The notes under the pieces: model-generated
The model's input: only the letters and a program-made list of their open reading frames with translations
Told to the model about the DNA's origin: nothing
Databases searched by the model: none
Translations under genes and position numbers: made by a program
Shown here: in pieces, positions 17,228 to 26,191 of the stretch
Layout: each line of letters begins with the position of its first letter
Numbering within the stretch: position 1 is the first letter of the stretch
Source of the DNA: Chryseobacterium sp. PMSZPI
GTDB taxonomy: Bacteria; Bacteroidota; Bacteroidia; Flavobacteriales; Weeksellaceae
Length of the DNA stretch: 48,959 nt
Assembly: GCF_002835665.1 (NCBI RefSeq)
Contig: NZ_PIZV01000044.1
Coordinates: forward strand, 1 to 48,959
Direction: 5' to 3'

Positions 17228-18649
17228 TTATAAGTCTAAGATCCATTTCTGAAGATCAGTCTCTTTAGAAAGCGACAATTTTTTCTTAAGTCGGTATCTT
17301 TTGGTTTCAATCCCCCTTAAGCTGATGTTTTCATATTGGCAAATCTCTTTGTTAGTAAGATTGAGCCTAAGATATGCACTGAATTTGATATCATGTTCTG
17401 TAAGATCGGGAGTGTGAGTTACCAGTTTTTCATAAAACTCCGGGTATACTTCCTTGAAGCGGGTTAAAAATAAAGGACTTCTGCTTTCCATCAATTGGAT
17501 AATCTCTTCAAAAGAATCATTCACTTTCAGTTTAAGTACATCCGTCTCAATGGTTTTTTTCTCAATGAGTTTATCTTTTCTAAGTCCTTTTTTGATATAA
17601 ATTTTTCGGATAAAGTAGAATATAGCTAAGAAGCCAATTACAATGAGAAAAACGATCAGATAAAAAAGCTTTCTTTCCTGTCCTTTTTCTTCATGTTTCA
17701 ATTCAATGAGTGTATTGACGGCAAGGTTTACGGCATCTTTCTCATTCTTGTTAAGGCTGTCATTAAGCTGGGTATATTGCCTCAGGTAGTCATTTGATTT
17801 TTCTATTTCATTAAGTGATTTGTAAACACTGGAAAGAGTATCATAAACAGTAAGTAATGCAGGTTGGTTTTTCGTAGATTTAAAAATGTCAATAGTTTTT
17901 AAATAATATTCTAACGCCTTTTTTTTATCCCCTTTAACGTTATGAAGATCCCCATAGCTGAATAATGCAATCGCTTTTTCAGTGTTCCTTGCAGTATTAA
18001 AGTTGAGAACAGCTTTATTCATATAGTATTCTGCGGAATCCAAATGTTTTTTTTTCGCAATAAAGCCATCAGCTATTCTGGTATAAGTGAGGGTGCCGGG
18101 TTTAACAACTAACATTTTCCTTTCTATATCCTGTAAAGAATCCTGATTTTTCATCCTTACAAAATTGGCTCGTTTCCATGAATAATTATAGAATAGAATA
18201 GCCTTTTTCTGTTGGTCATTTGTCAGTTTTTTGATATAATATTCTGCTTTGTTGAATGCAGCATTAGATTGCTCCAACAATCCCAATTGAGTATAGTTTT
18301 TACCATATTCATTATATAAATTTCCTGTCAAAAGAGGAGAATTGACCTTCTTAAGTTCCTTTTTGGCTTTATCAAGGTATTCTAAGCTTTCTTTATATCT
18401 GCTGAAATTGCATAATATTCCACCAATATTGGTGTATACCATAATGATTCCCTGGATATCTCCCTTTTGTTCATATTCGGAGAGAGCTTTAGTATTGAAT
18501 TTTAAAGCACCTTCAAAATCTCCTCTGCTTTTATATTCCCATGTAGTTTTTATGGGTTCAGGCTGAAAAGAATAATCCTGAGCTTTAAAAAATATAGTAA
18601 GAAAAATAAGATTAAGAGAAATTATCTTAGTTCTAAAGTTTGAGAACAT
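17228..18649 (-). CDS. Membrane-anchored TPR / LuxR-type transcriptional regulator
   Basis: Protein of 473 residues. A signal peptide (about 1-23, ending FFKAQ) leads into a periplasmic array of tetratricopeptide repeats (about 35-320; for example YTNIGGILCNFSRYKESLEY and KALEYYLKTIDIFKSTKNQP). One TM helix, LFYLIVFLIVIGFLAIFYFI, lies near 333-352, followed by a coiled segment. The C-terminal HTH (about 415-473) is LuxR-like, with LTNKEICQYENISLRGIETK and RYRLKKKL. This one-component, membrane-bound TPR-LuxR design is common in Flavobacteriia. It is transcribed divergently from the adhesin-like gene at 19263 across about 613 bp, which makes that gene a candidate target. Confidence 0.82.
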   Translation of the reverse strand: MFSNFRTKIISLNLIFLTIFFKAQDYSFQPEPIKTTWEYKSRGDFEGALKFNTKALSEYEQKGDIQGIIMVYTNIGGILCNFSRYKESLEYLDKAKKELKKVNSPLLTGNLYNEYGKNYTQLGLLEQSNAAFNKAEYYIKKLTNDQQKKAILFYNYSWKRANFVRMKNQDSLQDIERKMLVVKPGTLTYTRIADGFIAKKKHLDSAEYYMNKAVLNFNTARNTEKAIALFSYGDLHNVKGDKKKALEYYLKTIDIFKSTKNQPALLTVYDTLSSVYKSLNEIEKSNDYLRQYTQLNDSLNKNEKDAVNLAVNTLIELKHEEKGQERKLFYLIVFLIVIGFLAIFYFIRKIYIKKGLRKDKLIEKKTIETDVLKLKVNDSFEEIIQLMESRSPLFLTRFKEVYPEFYEKLVTHTPDLTEHDIKFSAYLRLNLTNKEICQYENISLRGIETKRYRLKKKLSLSKETDLQKWILDL

Positions 18650-19262
18650 ATTTTAGGAATTATCTTATAAAAATTATTTTTTTATCAATTTGATTTATTA
18701 AAGATAAAAAAATAATATCTACTAAAGAAATAAAATTATTTTTTTAAAGAAAAAAAAATAATCGACTTCAAAGTTACATCATTTTAATGCCAATGTATTG
18801 AAGGTTAATTCATTATGTGGTGACGTATTTTTGAAGTAATGATTTTATCACATAATGTTGATAGATTTATCCTATGATTTTTTTCATTCTTCAATGTTTT
18901 GAAGGTTTGTGTTTAGAGGCAGGGATTTTAATAATCCCTGTTTTAACTTTAGAGCTTTTGTATTACCTGGTATTGGTAATTAACGATTGTTTTTCTTCCA
19001 TTTTCTTGTAAATAATGAGAATAATTCACTTTTTGCTCTTACTTCAATGGTACTACTTTTGTTTTGTATTTATTTGATTTTCAGTATTTTAATTATTGAA
19101 GTGTCTTTGATGTGAGAATTTTTTTATCTGGAGGCTGTAAGTTTGCAGTATACAATTCGAACGCCTAGAAAATTTTAAACCGGTTACATTTTCGACGCAC
19201 GATTCTAAATACACACACACACGAAAAAAATTTAAACATTCACCTTTTTAAAACGTAAACAA
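18650..19262 (+). other. Long AT-rich divergent intergenic region
   Basis: 613 bp between the TPR-LuxR gene and the large adhesin-like gene. It is very AT-rich near 18660-18770, and has an (AC)6 run at 19211-19222 in the presumed 5' leader. I found no ORF or RNA gene. The size suggests regulatory DNA for one or both flanking genes. Confidence 0.5.
19138..19145 (+). promoter_or_regulatory. Candidate -7 box for the large adhesin-like gene
   Basis: TAAGTTTG fits TAnnTTTG, about 118 bp before the ATG at 19263. It lies in GCTGTAAGTTTG, and a near-identical GCTGTAAGTTGG sits at 7947-7958 upstream of the related gene at 8051. No -33 box at ideal spacing. Confidence 0.35.
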
Positions 19263-21209
19263 ATGAAAAAAATTATCATGTTATCTGGAGTGCTTTTCTC
19301 AGGTTTAGCCTTCTCCCAGATAGGAGTAAATACTCCTAATCCTCAAGGTACTTTTCATGTAGATGGAGCAAAAGATAATGCTTCAACAGGAGTTCCAACT
19401 ATAGCACAACAAGCTAATGATTTTGTAGTGCTTAATAATGGAAATGTAGGTGTAGGAACAGTAGCTCCGACAAACAAACTTGATATCCGCTCCACAACGA
19501 ATGGCGCATTAAAAATTGTAGATGGTACGCAGGGTGCTAATAAGATATTAACTTCTGATGAGAATGGAGTTGCAACCTGGAAAGATTTTCCTGCACCCGT
19601 TGCGCCAGCAGATACAAATATTTATAATTCAAACGGAACTCTTACCGGCGATCGTATCGTTACGCAAGCAACAAGAAGATTAGCTTTTGAAGGTAATAGC
19701 ACTAATGCATTTGCAATTAACAGAACCGGAGCAAACCCTGCTCCCGTACTTTCTGTGGACACTCAAAATGTAAGAATCGGTATTGGTACAAACAATCCAA
19801 CAAATTTACTTGATATTCGTTCCACAACGAATGGTGCATTAAAAATTGTAGATGGTACACAGGGGAATGCCAGAGTTTTAACCTCCGATGCCGCCGGAGT
19901 GGCAACCTGGAAAGATCTTCCTGCGTCCGTAGATACTAGTATTTATAATACCAACGGTACTCTTACCGGAGCGCGTACAGTAGCCCAGGGAACTAATTCT
20001 TTAGCTTTTACCAGTACAGCGACTACGGGAACAAACCATTTTTCGGTAGATGGAAGTACTTTTTCAGTTGATGCCGTTAATAATAGGGTTGGTTTAGGAA
20101 CGACAGCACCTACCAATGTTCTTGATATCCGTTCCACAACGAATGGCGCATTAAAAATTGCAGATGGTACACAGGGGAACGCCAGAGTTTTAACCTCCGA
20201 TGCCAACGGAGTGGCAACGTGGAAAGATCTTCCTGCGTCCGTAGATACTAGTATTTATAATACCAACGGTACTCTTACCGGAGCGCGTACAGTAGCCCAG
20301 GGAACTAATTCCTTAGCTTTTACCAGTACAGCGACTACGGGAACAAACCATTTTTCAGTAGATGGAAGCACTTTCTCTGTAGATGCTGTAACCAATAGAG
20401 TCGGTATCGGAACAACCACTCCAAAAAATATGTTGGATTTAGGTTCAGGGAATGGAAAAAAACTGGCTTTATGGAACAGTGCAGCAGGAGATGACTTTTA
20501 TGGATTGGGAAATGCGGCCAATGTATTACAGCTTTTTGCGGGAGCTACTGAAGCAGGGAACCCATTAATGACATTGAATAAAAATGGGAGGGTAGGTATT
20601 GGAACGACAGCCCCTACCAATGTCTTGGATGTTCGTTCCACAACCAATGGAGCTGTAAAAATTGTAGATGGTACGCAGGGAGCTAATAAGATATTAACTT
20701 CTGATGCAAATGGGGTAGCAACATGGCAAAGAGCAGCGTCAAATGTTACCGTAGGAACATTGGGAAGCGGGTATGATGTTCCTTTTACTAAATTTTCCGA
20801 TTTTAGATATACTGGCTCAACAATTACTTTGCCTCCTGGAAAATGGATGGTTACTATTTCATTATTGGTATATCCAGGTGGAAATTTGACAGTAGATGAT
20901 TGGATATTTGTAAGAAGTACTTTTTCAGATGCAAATTTGACAACAATTGGCCAGACAGGTGTTCAATCGAATGATGTAGTAAGACCTACATTAATGAGTT
21001 TTCAATTGGCAGGTCCATACAAAGGAGGGCAAAATAAATATAATGTAGCTACAGGATCTGTTCAAATTAATAATACATCCGGGGCAGATAAAACCTACAG
21101 ATACGTTGTTGGAGCTACTGAAGTTAGCGGTACTGTAACAGGGGCTAAAATTTCCCAAGTAGGGGGATCATGGTCAGAAAATGCGATTTATGCTATTGCA
21201 GTAAATTAA
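19263..21209 (+). CDS. Large secreted adhesin-like protein with internal repeats and 'WSEN' head
   Basis: Exported protein of 648 residues with a signal peptide ending AFSQ. The N-terminal family module (IGVNTPNPQ, FHVDGAKDN, NVGVGTVAP) is followed by repeats built around DIRSTTNGALKIVDGTQG. Two consecutive units of 104 residues (312 nt, starting at 19818 and 20130) are nearly identical in DNA; related units begin near 19488 and 20634. Each repeat ends in VGIGTTAPTN-type turns like those in phage tail fibres. The C-terminal head (about 490-648) is homologous to that of the protein at 9061 (RYTGS, LPPGKW, WSEN). It probably forms an elongated, repeat-extended surface fibre; the ligand is unknown. 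Confidence 0.75.
   Translation: MKKIIMLSGVLFSGLAFSQIGVNTPNPQGTFHVDGAKDNASTGVPTIAQQANDFVVLNNGNVGVGTVAPTNKLDIRSTTNGALKIVDGTQGANKILTSDENGVATWKDFPAPVAPADTNIYNSNGTLTGDRIVTQATRRLAFEGNSTNAFAINRTGANPAPVLSVDTQNVRIGIGTNNPTNLLDIRSTTNGALKIVDGTQGNARVLTSDAAGVATWKDLPASVDTSIYNTNGTLTGARTVAQGTNSLAFTSTATTGTNHFSVDGSTFSVDAVNNRVGLGTTAPTNVLDIRSTTNGALKIADGTQGNARVLTSDANGVATWKDLPASVDTSIYNTNGTLTGARTVAQGTNSLAFTSTATTGTNHFSVDGSTFSVDAVTNRVGIGTTTPKNMLDLGSGNGKKLALWNSAAGDDFYGLGNAANVLQLFAGATEAGNPLMTLNKNGRVGIGTTAPTNVLDVRSTTNGAVKIVDGTQGANKILTSDANGVATWQRAASNVTVGTLGSGYDVPFTKFSDFRYTGSTITLPPGKWMVTISLLVYPGGNLTVDDWIFVRSTFSDANLTTIGQTGVQSNDVVRPTLMSFQLAGPYKGGQNKYNVATGSVQINNTSGADKTYRYVVGATEVSGTVTGAKISQVGGSWSENAIYAIAVN
19818..20441 (+). 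repeat. 312-nt in-frame tandem repeat inside the adhesin-like gene
   Basis: CGTTCCACAACGAATGG recurs at 19818 and 20130, and the following roughly 270 bp are almost identical, with mostly scattered third-position changes. The period of 312 nt is exactly 104 codons, so copy number could change without a frameshift. Confidence 0.85.
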
Positions 21210-21285
21210 TAAGTAAAGAAAAATTATATAAAAATTGATATGATATTTTTTTAAGTAAATGGTTATAAAGAGTGATTAATGTGAC

Positions 21286-21325
21286 AAATACTTTTTCCAA
21301 ATTATTTTTGGGAAAAGTATTTTTA
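21286..21325 (+). terminator. Rho-independent terminator after the large adhesin-like gene
   Basis: AATACTTTTTCC pairs with GGGAAAAGTATT (one G:U) and is followed by TTT. Confidence 0.65.
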
Positions 21326-21413
21326 TTTGTCTTGCTGGTTCTTCCTTAAGGGGTATGATCGGTATTGCATTGATAACATATGAGCAGTATACAATCAGGT
21401 TCAAAAAAATCTT

Positions 21414-21971
21414 ATGATGAAAAGAAAAACAACATTGTCAGATATTATAATTGGGGCTATCACTGTTACCAATATCGTGTTTTTAATCCCCTTTGTGATC
21501 ACGATTTTTTTAAACAGTAATGCGACTCTGCTCTGCATTTCAATTTTTTTAATCCTCCTTGAAATTGAATTGTTTTTACTTTTCTTCATTCCGAATTGGA
21601 AATTACTACTTCTGTTGAAGAAGAATATAATTGTAGATAAGCCCATTAGGTTCTCTCATTTTTTATTTTTTATTCCTTTTTTCTTTATAGGAGCATGTAT
21701 TTCAATATGGTCTGTATCGAAATTTTATCGGGAAATACAGGTAATATTCAATGATTATAGGATGGGAGTTTTTAGATCTTTTCTTAAAGGTAAGTTTCCG
21801 GGTTGGATTACTTATAGTACAGATTCTGATCCTATCGGATTTACAGCTGAGATTATTTACAGGTGTTTCTTTGCCGGTTTATGGGGCTTTTTATTAGAGC
21901 TTGGAATACTTATTATAACGGTATCATTTATTTTTATTATAAGGCCGCGCTTGGGAAAAACGTATAAATAG
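21414..21971 (+). CDS. Hypothetical four-helix membrane protein
   Basis: Protein of 185 residues that I do not recognise. Four hydrophobic segments are visible: about 10-33, 38-59, 82-101 and 150-176. A loop of about 48 residues between the third and fourth (FYREIQVIFNDYRMGVFRSF onward) holds most polar residues. ATG 21414 is followed directly by a second ATG at 21417. The gene stands alone between two adhesin-like genes, preceded by a terminator. No enzymatic motif was seen. Confidence 0.6.
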   Translation: MMKRKTTLSDIIIGAITVTNIVFLIPFVITIFLNSNATLLCISIFLILLEIELFLLFFIPNWKLLLLLKKNIIVDKPIRFSHFLFFIPFFFIGACISIWSVSKFYREIQVIFNDYRMGVFRSFLKGKFPGWITYSTDSDPIGFTAEIIYRCFFAGLWGFLLELGILIITVSFIFIIRPRLGKTYK

Positions 21972-22220
21972 TTTTTTGTACCACAAGATATTTTTGAACT
22001 CCGGCTAGGGGAAGAAGAATGGTAGTATTAGGATTGGTTGTTTATTTTTGAAAATTTTTTAGATAAATATATGTTTTATGTTAATTTAATATTGTATTTA
22101 TTGATTTTTTATAAATTTGATTAAAATATTTATTGGATATGATTAAATTATTAAATATTTAAGACTTGGTTGTTCCATTGAACAAAATACTCAAATTACA
22201 CAATTTTAAATTTTAAAAAA

Positions 22221-23363
22221 ATGAAAAAAAACTTAGTAATTCTGGCAATGATGCTCTTTTCTGTTATTGCTTTTTCTCAGGTTGGAATCAATACAACAAA
22301 TCCTCAGGCAATCTTTCATATAGACGGTGCAAAAGATAATCCGGTAACGGGTACTCCAAATGACGCGCAGATGGCTAACGATTTTATAGTGGCTTCCACA
22401 GGTTGGGTTGGAATCGGTAATCTTACTCCATCAGCTAATCTCCATATTTTAAATCGAGGAAATGCAACAAGTATTGGGAGTGGTGAAGCTACCAATACCG
22501 GGCTTTTAATAGAAAATCCTGTAACTAACAGTGCTCTATTATCAATTTTACGCACAACCGGAACAACCGGAGTAAAACAATTGGTAATGGGTATAAATCC
22601 AAATTTCAATGGGAATAATGGTGTATTTGCTATGACGCGAACTCCTGGAGGAACTGATTTTGCAATGGATTTAACTTCAGGAAATGTAGGAATTGCTACA
22701 GGAAGTCCTGCTAATAGCCTTTCTGTAAATGGTAACACCTCAATTGGTAATGGTTATGCAGGTACAGTAGCCCCAACTAATGGTGCAATTATACAAGGAA
22801 ATGTAGGGATTGCAACAAATGCCCCAACAAATACATTAGATGTTGCAGGGAGTACAAGAGTAAGAACCATGGATGTAGCGGCAGGAGCTACCATTATTAC
22901 ACCGGTATATTCAGATACCAATGGTGTTTTGAATAAGGCAGTGAGCAATACATATGGAACTGTAATTAATAATACCGTTACTGTAGCACCAGGAGGTCTA
23001 GGTATTTTGGTAACAGGAATTTCTAATACTGGTACATATAAGGCTGCAGTTTCAGTCGTGAATAGTTGTGGACGTATTGCTGTTGCGGAGTATTATGTAA
23101 CCAGTAATGCCTTTAATAATGCTTTTGCTATTAAAGGGGTGGATGGACTTTTAAACACGGATACAACCTCCAAAGGTCCCACATTTACAGAGGTTAACAG
23201 AAGTACCACCTCAGTGGTCTGGTCAGGTATACCCAATTGTTCAGGAGCGACAGGTGGGGCATTTAATTATACTCTTACAATGCCCTCAGCAGATATAATC
23301 AATGTTACCAATAACGGAGATGCAACTTTGGATTACAGAATAATTCTGACAAGAATTTTTTAA
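22221..23363 (+). CDS. Secreted adhesin-like protein with a distinct C-terminal head
   Basis: Exported protein of 380 residues with a signal peptide ending AFSQ. The N-terminal module closely matches the proteins at 9061 and 19263: VGINTTNPQ, FHIDGAKDNPVTG, ANDFIVAS and GWVGIGNLTP. The middle has short turn repeats (GNVGIATGSPANSLSV, GNVGIATNAPTNTLDV). The C-terminal head (about 235-380; GILVTGISNTGTYKAAVSVV, then TVTMPSAD-like strands and final DYRIILTRIF) is unrelated by eye to the other heads. It is followed by a strong terminator. Function is unknown; probably a surface or secreted fibre. Confidence 0.72.
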   Translation: MKKNLVILAMMLFSVIAFSQVGINTTNPQAIFHIDGAKDNPVTGTPNDAQMANDFIVASTGWVGIGNLTPSANLHILNRGNATSIGSGEATNTGLLIENPVTNSALLSILRTTGTTGVKQLVMGINPNFNGNNGVFAMTRTPGGTDFAMDLTSGNVGIATGSPANSLSVNGNTSIGNGYAGTVAPTNGAIIQGNVGIATNAPTNTLDVAGSTRVRTMDVAAGATIITPVYSDTNGVLNKAVSNTYGTVINNTVTVAPGGLGILVTGISNTGTYKAAVSVVNSCGRIAVAEYYVTSNAFNNAFAIKGVDGLLNTDTTSKGPTFTEVNRSTTSVVWSGIPNCSGATGGAFNYTLTMPSADIINVTNNGDATLDYRIILTRIF

Positions 23364-23394
23364 TTTTTTAGGATATAAAGAGACTATTATAAAC

Positions 23395-23430
23395 AAAAAG
23401 ACTGTTTCATCCGGGAGACAGTCTTTTTGT
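23395..23430 (+). terminator. Rho-independent terminator
   Basis: Perfect 11-bp stem AAAAAGACTGT/ACAGTCTTTTT (23395-23405, 23418-23428). Confidence 0.9.
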
Positions 23431-23516
23431 ATGTAATTCCTAACAAAGCTTATCTATTTTCTGATTGATAATGATCCGTTATTAATCAGAAAATCTAATT
23501 TAACAATAAAACACCT

Positions 23517-23547
23517 TTTGGTGACGATTTGAAAAATGTTAAATTTG
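23517..23547 (+). promoter_or_regulatory. Bacteroidota-type promoter for the gene at 23570
   Basis: TTTG at 23517-23520, a 19-bp spacer, and TAAATTTG at 23540-23547: an exact fit to TTTG-N19-TAnnTTTG, 22 bp before the ATG. Confidence 0.75.
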
Positions 23548-23569
23548 TGACCGGAAAAAATTAAATCAT

Positions 23570-24505
23570 ATGAAAATAAAATTATTGTCGATAGCCTTGT
23601 TGGTTACTTCTTTTGCATCTGCACAATTGTATACACCGGGAGGTGCTATTCAGAGCTCTTCAAATAATAGTATTGGTATTGGAACCAATGCTCCTGAAGG
23701 GAGTCTTGATATTAGAGCAAATGAAAGTATTCCTATTATTAGAGGTAATGGAGGATATATTCCAACCGGATTGAGATTTATTGATGATTCATATACCCAA
23801 GCTGGCCAGGTAAAGGAATGGAGTATTTGGAAAGGGAATACTTGGGCCAAAGGATTGGGGTTCACGAGGTATGATGCTGTCAATCGATGTGCAGGAGGTA
23901 TTTGTGATGTTTCTTTATTCTTAGCAGATAATGGTAATGTTGGGATAAATACGAGTTCACCTCAGGAAAAATTTGAAGTTAATGGGAATGGCAAATTTAG
24001 TGATATTATTAGCTCAGGAAGTAACTCCTGGATTTTTCATACTCCTGATGATAGTAGAAAGTCTTTACATATTGCACCAAGAAATACAGGTAATACTGAT
24101 TGGGATTGGCTTAAATCATTTGTAATTAATGGAGAAAACGGAAATGCGGTATTATATGGAAAGTTTGAAACAAGAGAAGTAAAAATAACTTCAACCCCTA
24201 CAGCAGATTTCGTATTTGATGAAAACTATGATCTTCCAAAATTAGAAGATATTGAAAAGCATGTCAAAGAGAAAAAGCACCTTCCGGAAATAGCCTCTGC
24301 AAAACTAATGGAAAAAGAAGGCGTAAATGTTGGTGAGTTTCAGATCAAGCTTTTACAGAAAATAGAAGAATTGACTCTTTATTCAATTGAACAAAATAAG
24401 CAAATCAAACAGCTTAAGGAAGAAAATAAAACTTTTAAATTACAATCCGAAGAAATTAAAGAATTAAAAGAACAGGTACAAAAACTTCTTTCTACAAAAA
24501 GGTAA
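23570..24505 (+). CDS. Tail-fibre-like exported protein with C-terminal coiled coil
   Basis: Exported protein of 311 residues with a signal peptide (about 1-18, ending SFASAQ). It has two short fibre motifs (IGIGTNAPEGSLDI, VGINTSSPQEKFEV). The C-terminal region (about 208-311) has a conserved block, ADFVFDENYDLPKLEDIEKH followed by KKHLPEIASA and [20 protein letters not shown], then a heptad-rich coiled coil. The same C-terminal block occurs in the next gene. It resembles the trimerisation or chaperone region at the end of Bacteroidota 'tail fibre' proteins; it lacks the RLKKNI-type motif of S74 endosialidase chaperones. Its own promoter and terminator make it monocistronic. Confidence 0.72.
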   Translation: MKIKLLSIALLVTSFASAQLYTPGGAIQSSSNNSIGIGTNAPEGSLDIRANESIPIIRGNGGYIPTGLRFIDDSYTQAGQVKEWSIWKGNTWAKGLGFTRYDAVNRCAGGICDVSLFLADNGNVGINTSSPQEKFEVNGNGKFSDIISSGSNSWIFHTPDDSRKSLHIAPRNTGNTDWDWLKSFVINGENGNAVLYGKFETREVKITSTPTADFVFDENYDLPKLEDIEKHVKEKKHLPEIASAKLMEKEGVNVGEFQIKLLQKIEELTLYSIEQNKQIKQLKEENKTFKLQSEEIKELKEQVQKLLSTKR

Positions 24506-24566
24506 ATGTTATAAAAACATTTTTGTTGTCGGGTAGCTAGTGGGGTGACTACTAGTATAAATTTAA

Positions 24567-24594
24567 AAATCGTCTCATTTCGGACGATTTTTTT
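24567..24594 (+). terminator. Rho-independent terminator
   Basis: Perfect 8-bp stem AAATCGTC/GACGATTT (24567-24574, 24583-24590) with a T-run. Confidence 0.88.
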
Positions 24595-24626
24595 AGTGTC
24601 CGTACTATCAAAAAATAATTGTTTTT

Positions 24627-24649
24627 AACACGACGAGTTTTGTCGTGTT
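24627..24649. promoter_or_regulatory. Palindromic hairpin upstream of the gene at 24745
   Basis: AACACGAC/GTCGTGTT is a perfect 8-bp inverted repeat with a 7-nt loop. It has no T-run after it, so it is more likely an operator or RNA structure than a terminator. Confidence 0.4.
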
Positions 24650-24710
24650 GTGTCAATAAATTTGTAATATAAATTTAAGACACTAAATGGTGTTAAATTA
24701 AAAAAAACAT

Positions 24711-24718
24711 TAATTTTG
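24711..24718 (+). promoter_or_regulatory. Candidate -7 box for the gene at 24745
   Basis: TAATTTTG fits TAnnTTTG, 26 bp before the ATG. The -33 region is poor. Confidence 0.4.
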
Positions 24719-24744
24719 CATCAATAATTTAATTATATAAAACC

Positions 24745-25572
24745 ATGAAACGTACATTGCTATTTGCCTTTACATTGGCAGCAACCAGCATTTTCGCACA
24801 AAGCTGGAACACAACGGGAAATGCCGGAACTACCCCCGCTACCAACTTTATCGGAACCACCGATAATAATCCAATTGTTTTTAAACAAAATAATCAACAG
24901 ACTTTTAAGCTCGACGGGCAAAGTATCAATATTGGAAGCGGAGCTCCTGGAGCCGGAAATTTACAATTAGCTGTTGCTCCTTGTAGTCATTGCTATTCAG
25001 GATGGGCCCAGCCTAATGATGGAATTATGAGATTATTGGGAGGTCATAATTTGAATATCCATATGGATAATGATAATGCTATAGATCCTAATGCTGATGT
25101 TACTACTCCTAATTCGCCGGGAATTTCAAGAATCCGTTTTTCTGATGCTGTTCACAAAAGCTTATTGGTCCTTTTTAATACAGAAAAAGTAACGATAGGG
25201 ACAGATCAGTATGACAATGATTCTAATTTTATTCTGTATGTTAAAAAAGGAATCAAAGCACAACAAGTAAAAGTGGAAAACCCTGCAGCTAACGGATGGG
25301 CAGACTATGTGTTCAAAAAAGACTATAAGCTTCGTTCTTTGGAAGAAGTAGAGAAACATATTGCAGACAAAGGGCATTTGCCAAACATTCCATCTGCGCA
25401 GGAAGTGGAAAAAGAAGGAATCAATTTAGGGGAAATGGATGCTAAGCTTTTGGAAAAAATAGAAGAATTAACTCTATATTCTATTGAGCAAAACAAACAA
25501 TTAAAATCTCAATCTGAAGAAATTAAAGAATTAAAAGCTCAAGTACAGCAGCTTCTTTCTACAAAAAAATAA
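24745..25572 (+). CDS. Tail-fibre-like exported protein with C-terminal coiled coil, operon with a T9SS-sorted protein
   Basis: Exported protein of 275 residues with a signal peptide (about 1-19, ending SIFAQ). The N-terminal part has [20 protein letters not shown] and [17 protein letters not shown] motifs, typical of Bacteroidota fibre proteins. A middle beta-rich part precedes the C-terminal block ([49 protein letters not shown]) and a coiled coil ending LLSTKK. This block is clearly homologous to the end of the preceding protein. The stop is 4 bp before the next start, so it shares an operon with the small sorting-domain protein and perhaps the RHS toxin. Confidence 0.72.
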   Translation: MKRTLLFAFTLAATSIFAQSWNTTGNAGTTPATNFIGTTDNNPIVFKQNNQQTFKLDGQSINIGSGAPGAGNLQLAVAPCSHCYSGWAQPNDGIMRLLGGHNLNIHMDNDNAIDPNADVTTPNSPGISRIRFSDAVHKSLLVLFNTEKVTIGTDQYDNDSNFILYVKKGIKAQQVKVENPAANGWADYVFKKDYKLRSLEEVEKHIADKGHLPNIPSAQEVEKEGINLGEMDAKLLEKIEELTLYSIEQNKQLKSQSEEIKELKAQVQQLLSTKK

Positions 25573-25576
25573 TACC

Positions 25577-26062
25577 ATGAAAAGAAAACTACTTTCCGTA
25601 TGTTCTCTGTTGATTGGTTTCCTGGGGTATTCACAAACTGAAGTCTATTTCAAATATGATGAAGCAGGAAATCAGCGATACAGAGGAACGAATGCCGCCG
25701 GAAAAAAAGATCCGGTACTGATTCCGAAAGAAATTAAATTACAAGAGGAAACCAAAGTTTTGGCAGTTGCTCAACAAGTTCCTGTCATTGATGAAAAAGC
25801 ATTTTGGAAACAGATTAGACTTTACCCTGTTCCCGTAAATGATTACTTAACTATTGATTGGACAGAAGAAGTAGACGGATTAATAGAATCTGTTTCACTC
25901 TATCAACATAGTACGGTTCACTGGAAATTCCAGCAGGAAAATGCTCCGGACTTAGGGCGTAAGATAAAAATTAACATGACCGGGTATGACTGGGGTGTTT
26001 ACATTCTTCGCTTTACATTGAAAGATGGAAGAGTCTTTGGAAGAAATGTGACAAAAAGATAA
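25577..26062 (+). CDS. Small exported protein with T9SS type A sorting domain
   Basis: Protein of 161 residues with a signal peptide (about 1-19, ending LGYSQ). A short strand VYFKYDEAGNQRYRG (about 23-37) resembles a single RHS/YD repeat. Residues about 83-161 match the T9SS type A C-terminal sorting domain: IRLYPVPVNDYLTID, a central VSLYQ strand and GVYILRFTLKDGRVFGR with terminal basic residues. The protein is therefore likely exported across the outer membrane by T9SS with little cargo of its own. It sits directly before the RHS toxin gene and after a fibre-like gene, so it may help deliver or anchor one of them (inference). Confidence 0.75.
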   Translation: MKRKLLSVCSLLIGFLGYSQTEVYFKYDEAGNQRYRGTNAAGKKDPVLIPKEIKLQEETKVLAVAQQVPVIDEKAFWKQIRLYPVPVNDYLTIDWTEEVDGLIESVSLYQHSTVHWKFQQENAPDLGRKIKINMTGYDWGVYILRFTLKDGRVFGRNVTKR

Positions 26063-26146
26063 GATATAAGACAAGAAATTTAAAGATTGAAGCATTGAAA
26101 GATTTAAAAATTATTCTTTCAATTTATTCAACGTGATTTCGATCTT

Positions 26147-26173
26147 ATCAATTATCATTCATCAATTATCATT
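26147..26173. repeat. Short tandem direct repeat upstream of the RHS gene
   Basis: ATCAATTATCATT occurs twice (26147-26159 and 26161-26173), 19 bp before the RHS start. It may be a regulator site or only degenerate AT-rich repeat DNA. Confidence 0.4.
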
Positions 26174-26191
26174 TACAAATAACTAATAACA

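Noticed and set aside
19211..19222. (AC)6 run as a phase-variation tract
   Set aside because: Only six units and located in the presumed 5' leader, not the coding sequence; too short to claim slippage control.
19717..20206. Two minus-strand ORFs within the adhesin-like gene
   Set aside because: They mirror the tandem repeat on the opposite strand and have no start context or protein features.
19488..20700. Possible CRISPR array
   Set aside because: The repeats are 312-nt coding units in frame with a signal-peptide protein; no short repeat-spacer pattern and no cas genes.
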